A DNA stretch of 64,000 bases from Corynebacterium alimapuense (GCF_003716585.1 NZ_PTJO01000006.1:1-64000); one strand, 5' to 3'. Shown: positions 1 through 9,507, counted from the stretch's first letter. A program made the numbers and translations. The notes: generated from the letters alone by a model not told the origin.

Positions 1-291
1 CGCAGCAGCAAGCTAGACAACATATGTCATCACCACAAAAATATAATACATTGGCACACTATTGAGTTCTCAAACAACATTCGCACACCTCTTAGCAGCT
101 GATCTTGGAGAAGATCTTGCCTCAAAGCGACTTTATTGAACTTACCTTAGCGACTTGATCGAGTCAAATCGTGGCTGTGAAGTTCTTATTTCGTTCCCTG
201 CCTGGCAACCTTGCGGGAACCGTCTTGGCAACGCTGATTACTATACGAACACCACGACCTAAAAGACAAATCCGCTGTTCATCGACACTTT
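1..291. other. Left-edge region with no gene seen
   Basis: I see no reading frame with coding character here. The stretch lies downstream of the GntR gene, where the ABC transporter usually paired with YtrA-type regulators would be expected. No transporter gene is present, at least inside the window. Confidence 0.5.
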
Positions 292-666
292 TTAGCGATA
301 CAAACCGCGACTTTCAGCGACTGCATCGATCAGTGAATGGACTGCCGTGCGAGATAAGTCCAGTTTGACCACCTCGTCGATCAACGGCACAAGATAGTCC
401 TCAGCCAGCCTCGCCATCCGCTGAGAGATGATCTGCTCTCGTGCGCCGGCAGCCACGAACATCCCAATGCCTCGTTGCTTGCAGACAATCCCCGACTCCG
501 TGAGCATTCCGATTCCCTTGAGCGCGGTCGCTGGGTTAATCGAATGGAAGGCAGCTAGCTCTGTAGTAGAGGGCACGCGATCACCCACTGCAAGCGAGCC
601 CTCCAGGATGGAGTCCTCCACCAACGTGGCTATCTGGTGAAACAGTGGCGCAGCGGAGTTGTCCAC
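292..666 (-). CDS. GntR-family (YtrA subfamily) transcriptional regulator
   Basis: A 124-residue DNA-binding protein. The N-terminal two thirds form a GntR winged helix-turn-helix: the pattern PLFHQIATLVEDSI near residue 7, then GDRVPSTTELA and NPATALKGIGML in the recognition helix. Only about 45 residues follow, so there is no FadR/HutC ligand domain, which is the length and layout of the YtrA subfamily. The start is GTG at 666 behind an AAGGAAG ribosome-binding site. YtrA regulators usually sit in front of and repress an ABC transporter operon, but nothing follows this gene in the window. An inverted-repeat operator candidate lies 28-51 bp upstream. The effector is unknown. Confidence 0.85.
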   Translation of the reverse strand: MDNSAAPLFHQIATLVEDSILEGSLAVGDRVPSTTELAAFHSINPATALKGIGMLTESGIVCKQRGIGMFVAAGAREQIISQRMARLAEDYLVPLIDEVVKLDLSRTAVHSLIDAVAESRGLYR

Positions 667-693
667 GAGCTTCCTTAGCTATTCAAGAGTCCA

Positions 694-717
694 GTTAGTT
701 GGTCTACTAACAGACCA
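694..717. promoter_or_regulatory. Interleaved inverted repeats, likely GntR autoregulatory operator
   Basis: Four adjacent hexamers read GTTAGT, TGGTCT, ACTAAC, AGACCA. The first and third are reverse complements, and so are the second and fourth, giving two interleaved palindromes. The site lies just upstream of the GTG start of the GntR gene (666) and in the divergent region toward the NYN gene at 888. Autoregulation is inferred from position. Confidence 0.5.
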
Positions 718-887
718 TAGAGGCTTGAGAGACTTCCGACAATCCCCGAAAAGACGAGCACTTCCACTGCGACCAGCAGTCCCCTAGAAAGAGCGCGGTC
801 CGGCGTCGACGCCCTGAGCCGGCTTAAGGCATGCTAGTAGGGAAGAAAACAAATTAGATACCTCAACAGATACGGAAATTAGGAGCC

Positions 888-2096
888 ATGCTTGAGCGCA
901 CACTCGTCTTGGTCGACACCTCTTATCTCATTGCGAGTTTTTATAACTCCTGGGAGATGGGAGCTCGATCCCAGTTAGAGATTGATCTACCAGAAGTAGT
1001 CAATGTTCTAGGTTCCATGATTCAGGACCAATTAGGGCAACCCATCCATCGACAGCTCTGGTACGACGGCATCCCCGATTCTGGCCCTCACCGCTACCAA
1101 CGTGCCCTTCGCACTTGCGATGGAGTCCAACTACGAGCTGGCCAACTTATCGAATGGGGAGAACGCCGGACGCAGAAGGCGGTAGACACCCGGTTGGTCG
1201 CAGATATGGTTTCTGCCGCCATCCGGCAGCAATTCACCGACATGGTCTTGGTATCCGGAGATGCTGACATGATTCCCGGCGTCCAGGAGGCAACCGGTAG
1301 CGGAGTCCGAGTCCACCTTTACGGGTTTGGCTGGGACTCTATGTCTTCTGCCCTGCGCCACGTATGCGATTCGACCACCATCTTGGATCCCCGGGAAGAC
1401 TTCGCCGAAGCCATGCAGTTGCAGGTTCTCGAAGGCCCCCTTCCCCCAGTGGTTCGGTCGAAACCACTAGGAGTGGTCGAACCCCTCGAGGAACCCGGGA
1501 TGACTGCAGTCCCCAACGGAGAGATCTTTTCTCCGGAACCCTCTGCCTCTAATAGAGCGAAGAGCTCTCCGGAACCTGAAATCCCCAGCGAACCACAACT
1601 GAAGCAGGAGGAAGAGACTCACCCGGAACAGGATGAGACGTCGATAAGCGAGCCAAGCGCACCGGCGACGCCGACCTCACAGGCAGAGTTTCTGCCTGAA
1701 GAATCCGTGTTGGAGGAGACCGCTGCAGAAGATCTAGAAGATTCCAACCCAGCGCCTCCCAAGCCTTCGATGATGGCGCCTCGGCGGAAACTGCGTTCGC
1801 GCTATGTGCCGCTACCAGAGGAAATGTGGTCTACCGCTGGGTTCCAGACCCCGTTCGATGTCGGCCAGCAATATGCCACGTGGTGGTTCGAAAATGCCGC
1901 GACCAAGGATCAACGAGACCAATCGCATCTGCTCTCCGGTGGCGGACTGCCCCCCGAGATCGATCGTCCGTTGCTGCAATTTGCCTGCGAGACTCTCCAC
2001 GAGTACACCCTGAGCGAGACTCAGCGGGTCAACCTCCGCGACGGGTTTCATTCAGGAATTCGCGGGGTGCTGACCAACTACCGTATGCAGCCTTAA
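888..2096 (+). CDS. NYN-domain protein (PIN-like nuclease fold, LabA/DUF88 type)
   Basis: A 402-residue protein. Residues 1-165 look like a NYN domain: LVLVDTSYLIASFYN at the N-terminus gives the first acidic residue, and DMVLVSGDADMIPGVQEA gives the conserved SGDADM loop, followed by GVRVHLYGF. These acidic residues coordinate metal in the PIN-like fold, which suggests RNA processing or decay. Residues about 200-300 are an acidic, Pro/Ser/Glu-rich linker, probably disordered. The last 100 residues form a second small domain I do not recognise. The start ATG has an AGGAG site at 881-885. It is monocistronic; the substrate is unknown. Confidence 0.75.
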   Translation: MLERTLVLVDTSYLIASFYNSWEMGARSQLEIDLPEVVNVLGSMIQDQLGQPIHRQLWYDGIPDSGPHRYQRALRTCDGVQLRAGQLIEWGERRTQKAVDTRLVADMVSAAIRQQFTDMVLVSGDADMIPGVQEATGSGVRVHLYGFGWDSMSSALRHVCDSTTILDPREDFAEAMQLQVLEGPLPPVVRSKPLGVVEPLEEPGMTAVPNGEIFSPEPSASNRAKSSPEPEIPSEPQLKQEEETHPEQDETSISEPSAPATPTSQAEFLPEESVLEETAAEDLEDSNPAPPKPSMMAPRRKLRSRYVPLPEEMWSTAGFQTPFDVGQQYATWWFENAATKDQRDQSHLLSGGGLPPEIDRPLLQFACETLHEYTLSETQRVNLRDGFHSGIRGVLTNYRMQP

Positions 2097-2116
2097 CCTA
2101 ACAACACCCCGGCAGA

Positions 2117-2944
2117 CTAAGCCTCAGGTTTGCCGGGCTCTTGTGGTTGCTCCTTTTCCACAGAGTCCTCGGCGACCGGAGGATTCTCGGATTCTTCTCC
2201 GGCGTTGAGTTCGCCCTTGCTCGGACTCTCCATTTCGGCACGGATCTCGGCGAGCCGACTAGATGCCTTCAGATCCGCGCCAGACTGGGTGATCTCTGTC
2301 ATCTGGGCATTTACTGAGTTCTGGGTAAGCTCCTGCGCACCGAGTGCACTGGCATAGCGACGTTCGATCTTTTCCCGCACCGAGTCCAGCGTCGGGACGT
2401 CCTGATCTGGTTGGTTGACGTTCAGCGAATCCATGGCATTGGTCGTTGCCTCTTGCATGGCTGCTTGATCCACCTGGGAGCGCAGTTGATCAATTTGGGT
2501 CAGCTGCTCTTTGAGCCGCAACTCAGACTCTTTTTGCCGCTGGCGGGCTTGTTCAGCAGCTTGGCTAGACTGCTCGTGCAATTTCTGGTTTTCCTCGATC
2601 TGCTGTTCCACAGCCACCAATTGGGAAGCGAACACCTCAGCAGTTTCATTGAACTGCTGGGCTTTATCCGCCGATCCTTCTGTGGCAGCTTCATCGGCTG
2701 CTTGGAGTGCCGCGAGAGTCTGCTTTTGGTGCTCATCCCGAGATGCCAGAAGGCGATTGAGCTTTATCTCTAGCTGTTTTTGATTGCCGATGACGGTGCT
2801 GGCTTGCTCCGTGATCTGTTGATGCTGTTGCTTACTGGCCTCAACTGCCTGCTCAATCTGAACCTTCGGATCAGCACTCTCATCGATTTTGGCGTCGGCG
2901 GCGGCCATGAGGTACTTCCAGCCTTTACTGAACGGATTAGCCAT
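2117..2944 (-). CDS. PspA/IM30 family membrane-stress protein
   Basis: A 275-residue, almost wholly coiled-coil protein rich in Gln, Glu and Ala. It begins MANPFSKGWKYLMAAADAKI, the amphipathic start of actinobacterial PspA homologues, which bind stressed membranes from the cytoplasmic face. I chose the ATG at 2944 rather than the longer frame from 2977, because the family begins at MANPFSKG. The C-terminal 50 residues are acidic and low complexity (Glu/Pro rich). A convergent tail-to-tail gap of about 20 bp separates it from the NYN gene. No pspBC partners are seen. Confidence 0.85.
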   Translation of the reverse strand: MANPFSKGWKYLMAAADAKIDESADPKVQIEQAVEASKQQHQQITEQASTVIGNQKQLEIKLNRLLASRDEHQKQTLAALQAADEAATEGSADKAQQFNETAEVFASQLVAVEQQIEENQKLHEQSSQAAEQARQRQKESELRLKEQLTQIDQLRSQVDQAAMQEATTNAMDSLNVNQPDQDVPTLDSVREKIERRYASALGAQELTQNSVNAQMTEITQSGADLKASSRLAEIRAEMESPSKGELNAGEESENPPVAEDSVEKEQPQEPGKPEA

Positions 2945-3066
2945 ATCAGGAGTCTCGCCTTCTGGATTTTTGTACACGGATCAACTGGTTTTCCACTTCA
3001 TACTTTACGTAGAAACCGAGCCAGCCGCTTAGCCCAAGCACACTAAAGACACACCTAAAGACGCAG

Positions 3067-3113
3067 AAAAGCCCACCTCCCACCCCCACTAGTTGGGGGA
3101 GAATCAGGTGGGC
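3067..3113 (-). terminator. Intrinsic terminator downstream of thioredoxin
   Basis: Arms GCCCACCT and AGGTGGGC enclose a second pairing of CCCCC with GGGGG. Read on the minus strand the hairpin is followed by TTTT (3070-3067), so it fits termination of the thioredoxin gene. Confidence 0.7.
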
Positions 3114-3143
3114 AGCACATCCCGGAAACCCGAGATTGAGGTT

Positions 3144-3530
3144 TTAGGCCTCCGGCTTAGCATCGCGCTCAGCGTTGGCTTCAGCCACCTGGCGGTGAAC
3201 ATCCGCCATATCTAGCCCCTTGACCTGTCCGATGAGGTCCTCCAGCGCAGCCGGGGGCAGTGCTCCAGCTTCGCGGTAGACCATGACGCCTTCGCGGAAG
3301 ATCATCAGAGTGGGGATCGACTGGATTTCTAGGGCAGCAGCGAGATTCTGGTTAGCTTCGGTATCTAGCTTCCCAAATACCGCATCTGGGTGCTCCTCAG
3401 AAGCCTTCTCATAGGTCGGGGCGAAAGAGCGGCAGGGGCCGCACCAAGATGCCCACGCGTCAACGAGGACGATGCCGTCGCCGATGACGGTCTTCTCGAA
3501 AGTAGATTCAGTAAGGTCGATGGTTGCCAA
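3144..3530 (-). CDS. Thioredoxin
   Basis: A 128-residue cytoplasmic thiol-disulfide oxidoreductase. The active site WCGPC is at residues 29-33 (Cys30 and Cys33), after the strand VLVDAWAS; the cis-proline loop SIPTLMIF is present too. The domain covers about residues 1-108, with a short charged tail. The start codon is TTG at 3530, 6 nt after AGGAGA. It is divergent from copZ across a 132-bp region containing an inverted repeat. A thioredoxin next to a copper chaperone could reflect shared thiol or copper stress, but that is inference. Confidence 0.92.
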   Translation of the reverse strand: MATIDLTESTFEKTVIGDGIVLVDAWASWCGPCRSFAPTYEKASEEHPDAVFGKLDTEANQNLAAALEIQSIPTLMIFREGVMVYREAGALPPAALEDLIGQVKGLDMADVHRQVAEANAERDAKPEA

Positions 3531-3556
3531 GGTTATCTCCTGACTAGTGGTTTTGT

Positions 3557-3576
3557 ATGGTCATATAGAGGACCAT
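3557..3576. promoter_or_regulatory. Inverted repeat between thioredoxin and copZ
   Basis: ATGGTC and GACCAT are separated by 8 nt (ATATAGAG) in the divergent promoter region. This is an operator candidate for either gene. The regulator is unknown, and the sequence differs from the CsoR-type palindrome before copA. Confidence 0.35.
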
Positions 3577-3662
3577 CGTTATCTGGTCTCGTTTTTCACA
3601 ACTCTACCCGGCCTCTCCCTATTCCATCTGGATCTTGGGGCCGTCGGAAGAAAGGAACCACC

Positions 3663-3893
3663 ATGATCAAACACTATGTCGTCGACGGTATGACATGTGC
3701 TCACTGCAAGGCCTCGGTAGAAGAGGAAATCAACGAGATTCCCGGCGCGCAAGGTGTCGATGCCGACTTCGAGTCCGGTCGCGTAGTTGTCACCGGTGAG
3801 ATGTTCAGCGACTCTGACGTCGCCTTCGCTGTCGAAAACGCTGGATTCACTCTGCGTCAAGACGAAGAAGATGAGGCGACGTCTCAGGTCTAA
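3663..3893 (+). CDS. copZ: Copper chaperone, heavy-metal-associated domain protein
   Basis: A 76-residue single HMA domain of ferredoxin-like fold. The metal-binding loop GMTCAHC is at residues 9-15, with both cysteines present. These proteins carry Cu(I) in the cytoplasm and hand it to the N-terminal domain of the exporter ATPase, which is encoded next. The start is ATG at 3663 with an AGAAAGGA site. A hairpin with a T-run lies between this gene and copA, and copA has its own operator, so the two may be transcribed separately. The short acidic C-terminal tail (DEEDE) is not part of the fold. Confidence 0.93.
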   Translation: MIKHYVVDGMTCAHCKASVEEEINEIPGAQGVDADFESGRVVVTGEMFSDSDVAFAVENAGFTLRQDEEDEATSQV

Positions 3894-3930
3894 ACAACCT
3901 GGATCGCCTGATGGCCAACCCGACCGAAGA

Positions 3931-3965
3931 CCTCGCCTCCAGCGAGGCTCGGAGGGTCATTTTTT
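3931..3965 (+). terminator. Terminator after copZ
   Basis: CCTCGC, a 5-nt loop and GCGAGG form a stem, then a G-rich segment and six T residues at 3960-3965. It sits 38 bp after the copZ stop and before the copA operator. Confidence 0.55.
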
Positions 3966-3993
3966 ATGTCTTGAACTGCCCCTCCTTTGCTCT

Positions 3994-4016
3994 CCTATAC
4001 CCCATAGGGGTATAGG
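3994..4016. promoter_or_regulatory. CsoR-type copper operator upstream of copA
   Basis: A perfect inverted repeat with 10-bp arms, CCTATACCCC and GGGGTATAGG, separated by ATA. The TACCCC/GGGGTA core is the classical operator of the CsoR family of copper-sensing repressors. It lies 44 bp before the copA start. No csoR gene is in the window. Confidence 0.85.
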
Positions 4017-4059
4017 ATTGGGACCACAAAGCCTTAGCGTTGCTATAGGAGGCAATCCC

Positions 4060-6363
4060 ATGGTCCAGCAAAATCCCGCCCTCGATGTGCAACAAATTGA
4101 TCTCGGCATAACCGGAATGACCTGTACTTCCTGCTCTGCCCGAGTTGAGCGCAAACTCAACAAGGTCGACGGAGTCCAAGCCACCGTCAACTACGCCACT
4201 GAATCTGCCAGCATCAATTTCAATCCGGCCACGACGAATACAGACGAGTTACTCGAGGTCGTCCGCGCTGCTGGCTATGATGCCTTTTCCCTCGCCACCG
4301 GCACCAGCAAAATAGCAGGTACCCAGAACGAGAGTCTTGAGAGTTCACCTCCCACTGCCGATAGGGAAATCAGTCCACAGGAGAGCGCTCGGCAAGGAAA
4401 GACTCAACAGCTACGCAATAGACTGATCATCTCTGCCCTGTTGACCATTCCCGTTGTCGTGTTGAGCATGATCCCAGTGCTTCAGTTCACCAATTGGCAA
4501 TGGGTAGCCCTCCTGCTGACCACACCAGTGTTTTTCTGGTGCGGAGCCCCCTTCCATCGAGCCAGCGTGACCAATCTGCGCCACGGCTCATTCACCATGG
4601 ATACGCTCATCACACTCGGCACCGGCGCCGCCTACACGTGGAGCCTATGGGCGCTACTTTTCGGCACCGCGGGCACCTCCGGAATGACGATGGAGATGTC
4701 GCTGTTCTCAGGCAGCTCAGGAGCAGATGAAATCTATCTAGAAACCACGGCGGTGGTCATTACCTTCCTATTATTGGGACGCTGGTTCGAGACCAGAGCC
4801 AAAGGACGCTCTTCTGAAGCGCTACGGGCGCTACTGGAGATGGGGGCCAAAGAAGCCTCGGTACTCCGCGATGGCCTAGAGATTCGTGTCCCCGTCGATC
4901 AGGTGCAGGTCGGTGACACAGTTATTACCTACCCAGGCGAGAAGATCGCTGCCGATGGCCGCGTCATCGATGGCCGATCTGCCGTTGATGAGTCGATGCT
5001 CACCGGCGAGTCAGTCCCAGTCGAGGTCTCCCCCGGCGCGACGGTTACGGGGGCGACTCTCAACACTTCCAGCCGGCTCCTGATCGAGGTCACCCGGATC
5101 GGCGCTGAATCAACGCTGGCTCAGATGGCAAAATTGGTCACTGACGCCCAAGCCAAAAAGGCTCCCGTTCAACGACTAGTCGACAAAATCTCCCAGATAT
5201 TCGTCCCCGTAGTCATCATCGTTGCAGCGATCACTCTGATCACGCATCTGCTCTTGGGACAAAGCTTGGCTGCAGCCTTTACCGCCGCGGTGGCGGTCTT
5301 GATCATCGCCTGCCCCTGCGCCTTAGGCTTGGCTACCCCGACCGCTCTGTTAGTGGGAACCGGCAAAGGTGCCCAACTCGGCCTACTGATTAAGGGACCA
5401 GAAGTTCTCGAATCCACTCGGCGCGTAGACACCATGGTGATGGATAAAACCGGCACTGTTACCGAGGGCGACATGTCAGTCACCGAGATGATCCTTGCTG
5501 AAGGCTTCGCTACCACCAGGGTTTTAGCTCTAGCAGCGGCAGTGGAATCTTCTTCCGAGCATCCCATCGCCCGGGCAATCGTGGCTCGGGCCCAGACCAC
5601 CGGGACTATCCCAGCTGTCTCTGAGTTTCTCAATCAGCCAGGCATTGGAGTCAGCGGCACCGTCGACGGCCACAGAGTTATGGTCGGCCGACCACACACC
5701 GCGTTGCCCTACGACTTGGAAACTGCCTTTAGTCGAGAACAAGACCAGGGGTCCAGCCCCATCCTCGTGCTTATCGACGACGTCCCTGCCGCAATCATCT
5801 CCGTTCGCGACACCCTTAAACCCACCTCTGCCGAGGCAGTCTCAGAGCTTAAGAAGCTGGGGCTGACCCCGATGCTGCTCACCGGAGACAATGCCGGAGC
5901 CGCGCACCTGATCGCTAAAGAGGTAGGGATTTCCCCAGACAATGTCATCGCCGAAGTCATGCCCGAGGACAAGGTCTCAGCGATCGAGCGTCTACAGGCA
6001 CAGGGACATCACGTTGCCATGGTCGGCGACGGAGTAAACGATGCAGCGGCACTTGCTCGAGCCGATCTGGGACTAGCTATGGGATCTGGCACCGATGTCG
6101 CGATCGAAGCTGCCGACATCACCTTGATGAACAATGATCTGCGATCAACCGTTGATGCCATTCGGTTAGCTAGACGCACCCTGCGGATTATTCGCATCAA
6201 CCTGTTCTGGGCGTTTTCCTACAACGTAGTCCTCATTCCGATCGCCGCGATAGGATTGCTCAATCCAATGCTCGCGGGTATCGCCATGGCAATGTCTTCG
6301 GTATTGGTTGTCTCCAACTCATTGCGCTTGCGCAGTTTTCGCTCCTTGCACCAAACAGGCTAA
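4060..6363 (+). CDS. copA: Copper-exporting P1B-type ATPase
   Basis: A 767-residue inner-membrane pump that uses ATP to expel Cu(I). The domain order is complete: an HMA domain with GMTCTSC at residues 19-25, a short linker, transmembrane helices, the actuator loop with TGES, the membrane metal site CPC at residues 418-420 (in [13 protein letters not shown]), the phosphorylation motif DKTGT with Asp462, the nucleotide-binding SEHPIA, the hinge [10 protein letters not shown], and the final transmembrane pair with SYNVVLIP and SNSLRLR. The start is ATG at 4060 behind AGGAGG at 4047-4052. The CsoR-type palindrome upstream indicates induction by copper. Confidence 0.95.
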   Translation: MVQQNPALDVQQIDLGITGMTCTSCSARVERKLNKVDGVQATVNYATESASINFNPATTNTDELLEVVRAAGYDAFSLATGTSKIAGTQNESLESSPPTADREISPQESARQGKTQQLRNRLIISALLTIPVVVLSMIPVLQFTNWQWVALLLTTPVFFWCGAPFHRASVTNLRHGSFTMDTLITLGTGAAYTWSLWALLFGTAGTSGMTMEMSLFSGSSGADEIYLETTAVVITFLLLGRWFETRAKGRSSEALRALLEMGAKEASVLRDGLEIRVPVDQVQVGDTVITYPGEKIAADGRVIDGRSAVDESMLTGESVPVEVSPGATVTGATLNTSSRLLIEVTRIGAESTLAQMAKLVTDAQAKKAPVQRLVDKISQIFVPVVIIVAAITLITHLLLGQSLAAAFTAAVAVLIIACPCALGLATPTALLVGTGKGAQLGLLIKGPEVLESTRRVDTMVMDKTGTVTEGDMSVTEMILAEGFATTRVLALAAAVESSSEHPIARAIVARAQTTGTIPAVSEFLNQPGIGVSGTVDGHRVMVGRPHTALPYDLETAFSREQDQGSSPILVLIDDVPAAIISVRDTLKPTSAEAVSELKKLGLTPMLLTGDNAGAAHLIAKEVGISPDNVIAEVMPEDKVSAIERLQAQGHHVAMVGDGVNDAAALARADLGLAMGSGTDVAIEAADITLMNNDLRSTVDAIRLARRTLRIIRINLFWAFSYNVVLIPIAAIGLLNPMLAGIAMAMSSVLVVSNSLRLRSFRSLHQTG

Positions 6364-6426
6364 GACTGCGAGAGCGCACTTCACCTCAACTAACAACATC
6401 ACCACCCAAAATCTAGAAGGACGTTG

Positions 6427-7758
6427 ATGAGTGCACCGCTGAGCAGAAACCAACGGCTGGACCGACTACCGGTCACTAGGAAACACCGTCGTCTACTGCT
6501 TGGATCAGGCATCGGCTGGGCGCTAGATGCAATGGACGTCGGTTTGATTTCGTTTATCATGGCCGCACTCACCGTCCATTGGGGACTAAGCACGACTGAG
6601 ACTTCCTGGCTGGCTTCTATTGGTTTTGTAGGCATGGCACTCGGTGCCACCTTCGGTGGATTACTGGCCGATCGTTTCGGTCGCCGCCAAGTGTTCGCGG
6701 TGACTTTATTGGTTTATGGCTTGGCTACTGGAGCCTCCGCACTGGCTGGTGGACTCGCGGTGCTCATCGTATTGAGATTCATCGTGGGATTGGGCTTAGG
6801 CGCTGAGTTACCTGTTGCCTCCACACTGGTCTCTGAGTTTGCTCCACGCCGCATACGAGGCCGGATGGTGGTCTTACTCGAGGCATTCTGGGCGGTTGGC
6901 TGGATCGCTGCGGCCATGATCGGTGCCTTCGTGGTCACCGCTTCCGATAGTGGCTGGCGCTGGGCCCTAGCGCTGGGCATTATTCCCACCTTCTATGGCC
7001 TCTACGTCCGGAGGAAGCTTCCCGAATCGGTACGCTTTCTCGAGCAGAAGGGACGCCATGAGGAGGCAGAGGCGGTCGTCGTTAGTTTCGAGTCTCAGGT
7101 GCCTGCGCATGAGCTTGCGCGTATCGACGCCGCCCCAAAGGTCGCCACTCCACGTGAGGATTTCAGCGAGTCGAGATCGATCTGGGCACAGGGCCTACGC
7201 CGCCGCACCGCCGCCCTCTGGACCGTGTGGTTTTGCGTGAACCTTGCCTACTATGGCGCCTTTATCTGGATCCCATCGCTACTGGTGGCCGATGGTTTTA
7301 CCCTAGTGAGATCATTTACCTTCACCCTGATCATCACCTTGGCACAGCTGCCCGGCTATGCCGCGGCCGCCTGGTTGATCGAAGTATGGGGGCGTCGAAT
7401 AACGCTCACCACGTTCCTCATTGGCTCGGCTGTGTCCGCCATGTTCTTTGGGACCGCCAGCTCGGCAACGATGATCCTGCTCGCCGGCTGTCTGTTGTCC
7501 TTTTTCAATCTCGGAGCTTGGGGTGCGCTCTACGCGATCGGCCCGGAGCTCTATCCCTCGCGTATTCGCGGGGCAGGCACCGGTGCAGCTGCCGGCTTCG
7601 GCCGCCTGGCTTCAATCATGATGCCGCTGCTAGTACCGCCACTGCTGTTTCTGGGCGGTACAGATCTCTTATTCGGAGTATTCGCCTTAGCGTTTGCCCT
7701 AGCCGCGGTAGCAACGCTGGCGCTGCCAGAGCAGCGGGGCAAAATTATCGACGACTAG
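6427..7758 (+). CDS. MFS transporter, sugar-porter/NiaP-like
   Basis: A 443-residue major facilitator with about 12 membrane helices. The first loop carries GLLADRFGRRQVF, the signature between helices 2 and 3, and the half-repeat marker appears as PSRIRGAGTGAAAG near the C-terminus. The opening GWALDAMDVGLISF, with an acidic residue in helix 1, is like NiaP and aromatic-acid/H+ symporters. The substrate cannot be read from sequence; nicotinate, an aromatic acid or a sugar are all possible. The start is ATG at 6427 after GAAGG at 6416-6420. It is unlikely to belong to the copper operon, since 63 bp and a new ribosome-binding site separate them. Confidence 0.85.
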   Translation: MSAPLSRNQRLDRLPVTRKHRRLLLGSGIGWALDAMDVGLISFIMAALTVHWGLSTTETSWLASIGFVGMALGATFGGLLADRFGRRQVFAVTLLVYGLATGASALAGGLAVLIVLRFIVGLGLGAELPVASTLVSEFAPRRIRGRMVVLLEAFWAVGWIAAAMIGAFVVTASDSGWRWALALGIIPTFYGLYVRRKLPESVRFLEQKGRHEEAEAVVVSFESQVPAHELARIDAAPKVATPREDFSESRSIWAQGLRRRTAALWTVWFCVNLAYYGAFIWIPSLLVADGFTLVRSFTFTLIITLAQLPGYAAAAWLIEVWGRRITLTTFLIGSAVSAMFFGTASSATMILLAGCLLSFFNLGAWGALYAIGPELYPSRIRGAGTGAAAGFGRLASIMMPLLVPPLLFLGGTDLLFGVFALAFALAAVATLALPEQRGKIIDD

Positions 7759-7781
7759 GATCCACTAAGTGCCGGCAAGGA

Positions 7782-7952
7782 TCAGCTGAAAGAGAACAGC
7801 TTGGCGAGACGACTGGCGAGGGTGGGCTTGCCCTCTACCGCGAAGGCATCGAGCTGGCGCGGAACATTGAGAATGACTGCCCGATCCGTGCGCTCAACGG
7901 AGACATGATCGGAAAATGCCACGGTCCTAGGGTTAAAGGTTCGACAAGTCAT
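7782..7952 (-). CDS. Small conserved-looking protein, 56 residues, function unknown
   Basis: A short frame beginning MTCRTFNPRTVAF. An excellent ribosome-binding site, AAGGAGG, ends 5 nt before the ATG at 7952. The frame is not antisense to another gene. It has no membrane segment and no recognised motif; residues 1-40 look like a mixed beta region and the end (LASRLAKLF) could be an amphipathic helix. A DtxR-like box lies about 100 bp upstream. I do not recognise it. Confidence 0.55.
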   Translation of the reverse strand: MTCRTFNPRTVAFSDHVSVERTDRAVILNVPRQLDAFAVEGKPTLASRLAKLFSFS

Positions 7953-8335
7953 GGTTGCCTCCTTGATGCGATGGATTCCCACTGCTGTTGCTGGGATAGT
8001 GGGTCCAACCCTAAGCAGTTTTCCCAGCTCAAGCACCCTTGGTAAGGCATTCCTTGGTAAAGCAAGCCTAAAATAGGTAGCCCTAAGACCATTAAAACCG
8101 CAGGAAATGACTCCCCAAAATAGTGACCCCAGTCACTGATGGACAATTGTCGGGCAGATCTCCCACAATTGCCTGCCCCATTTCAGGGGTAGCCAGTTCT
8201 CAGCGTGCCCCCATTCATTCTCCTCGGAAAAGCTTCTCGCAGCCTCAAATCCTAAGAATTCGTCAACTCCTAGGTCAAACTTCACGTAGCGTGTGCCGAT
8301 AGTCACAAAGTCGCCCGTGGGTTGAAAGGAATGCC
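7953..8335. other. Divergent intergenic region with iron-box candidate
   Basis: This holds the promoters of the small gene (minus) and the MFS gene (plus), including the DtxR-like box at 8053-8071. I see no further gene and no RNA structure I can name. Confidence 0.5.
8053..8071 (-). promoter_or_regulatory. Candidate DtxR (iron) box
   Basis: On the minus strand the 19-mer TTAGGCTTGCTTTACCAAG matches 13 of 19 positions of the DtxR consensus TTAGGTTAGSCTAACCTAA. DtxR is the iron-dependent master repressor of corynebacteria. If real, it could control the small gene at 7782-7952, the MFS gene at 8336, or both. Confidence 0.35.
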
Positions 8336-9505
8336 ATGAAGTCTAAGAGCTGGTTGGGCGTGGGGCTAGGCATGTTCATCATTGCCTTCGGTGCCAACCT
8401 TTTCGCTCCGCTGCTACCCGCATACCGAGTAGTAGCAAGTTTGAGTCAAGCCCAAGTGACTTTTCTCCTCGCTATTTACGTCGCCGGGCTCATCCCCGCA
8501 CTACTGATCGGAGGACCGCTATCGGATACCCGCGGTCGGCGAGCGATGGTCCGACCCGCGTTGATTCTCTCTGGAATCGGATCACTGATCTTGGTCATGG
8601 GAGTGACGGGGTCTTTCGCCGTGCTCTCGGTGGGACGTTTTGTTGCCGGCTTAGCAGCCGGACTAGTCATGGCAGCTGGCGCAGCTTGGCTACAGGAACT
8701 CACGGTTGGACCTGCATATCTCGGCGCCCGCAGAGCGACAATATTTCTCTCCGCAGGGTTTGGACTCGGCCCGCTCGCCAGCGGCCTAGTGGCCGAATTC
8801 CTTCCCTGGCCAGACCTCCTGCCCTATCTGCTGCATCTAGTATTACTAGCGATAATCGCACCATTAGCGTGGCGAACCGGAGGGGGCGGTCCACGTCCAG
8901 GTGCAGTCCGAAGAAAGTGGTTTCCTCGAAGCGTCCTATCTCGCAGATTCCTCTGGTCAGTGGCCGCGTGGGCCCCGTGGGGCTTCGGAGTAACCACCAC
9001 AGCTTTCGCTACTCTTACTTCCCTGGTCATCGATCAGGTGCAATGGCCCATCGCCTATAGCGGAGCAATCGCAGCAGTGACGATGCTGACCGGTGCCTTC
9101 ATTCAGCCGCTAGCCACCCGATTTGGCAGCAATCTGGTCCCGCCCGCCATATTGGGGCTAGGACTGGTGGTCGCTGGCATGCTCGCCTCAGTTGCCGTGG
9201 CCGTGACACTATCCCCGTGGCTAGTAGTTCCCGCGGGAATCCTACTCGGGGCCAGCTACGGAGTCATGATGGTCTCCGGGCTGCGAGAGGTCCGAGCGAT
9301 AGCTCCCCCGGAGGACCTTGGCGCAGCAACCGGCATCTTCTATTCCTTGACCTACGTGGGCTTTTTCGCCCCGTTTGCCATCGCCCTCATCGGGCCGATC
9401 ATCGGCTACTCCACGATCTTTATCATCGGTGCTGTGATTGCAGCGGCCTCGATAGTCCCGGTTGCCAAGATCGCTGCCCAGGTAGATACCGAGAACCAAC
9501 CGTAG
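8336..9505 (+). CDS. MFS transporter
   Basis: A 389-residue major facilitator of about 12 helices. The loop GGPLSDTRGRRAMVRPALI carries the helix 2-3 signature, with SDTRGRR in place of the usual ADRFGRR. The protein opens with GANLFAPLLPAYR, typical of drug:H+ antiporter-like MFS proteins. It has an AAAGGA site at 8325-8330. The substrate is unknown. The stop lies 3 bp from the convergent dnaB stop. Confidence 0.85.
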   Translation: MKSKSWLGVGLGMFIIAFGANLFAPLLPAYRVVASLSQAQVTFLLAIYVAGLIPALLIGGPLSDTRGRRAMVRPALILSGIGSLILVMGVTGSFAVLSVGRFVAGLAAGLVMAAGAAWLQELTVGPAYLGARRATIFLSAGFGLGPLASGLVAEFLPWPDLLPYLLHLVLLAIIAPLAWRTGGGGPRPGAVRRKWFPRSVLSRRFLWSVAAWAPWGFGVTTTAFATLTSLVIDQVQWPIAYSGAIAAVTMLTGAFIQPLATRFGSNLVPPAILGLGLVVAGMLASVAVAVTLSPWLVVPAGILLGASYGVMMVSGLREVRAIAPPEDLGAATGIFYSLTYVGFFAPFAIALIGPIIGYSTIFIIGAVIAAASIVPVAKIAAQVDTENQP

Positions 9506-9507
9506 GA

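Noticed and set aside
171..368. 65-residue plus-strand frame MAVKFLFRSLPGN
   Set aside because: No ribosome-binding site, overlaps the GntR gene end, and the composition is that of random frame.
5169..5633. 154-residue minus-strand frame antisense to copA
   Set aside because: Lies inside the conserved CPC/DKTGT region of copA; typical GC-rich shadow.
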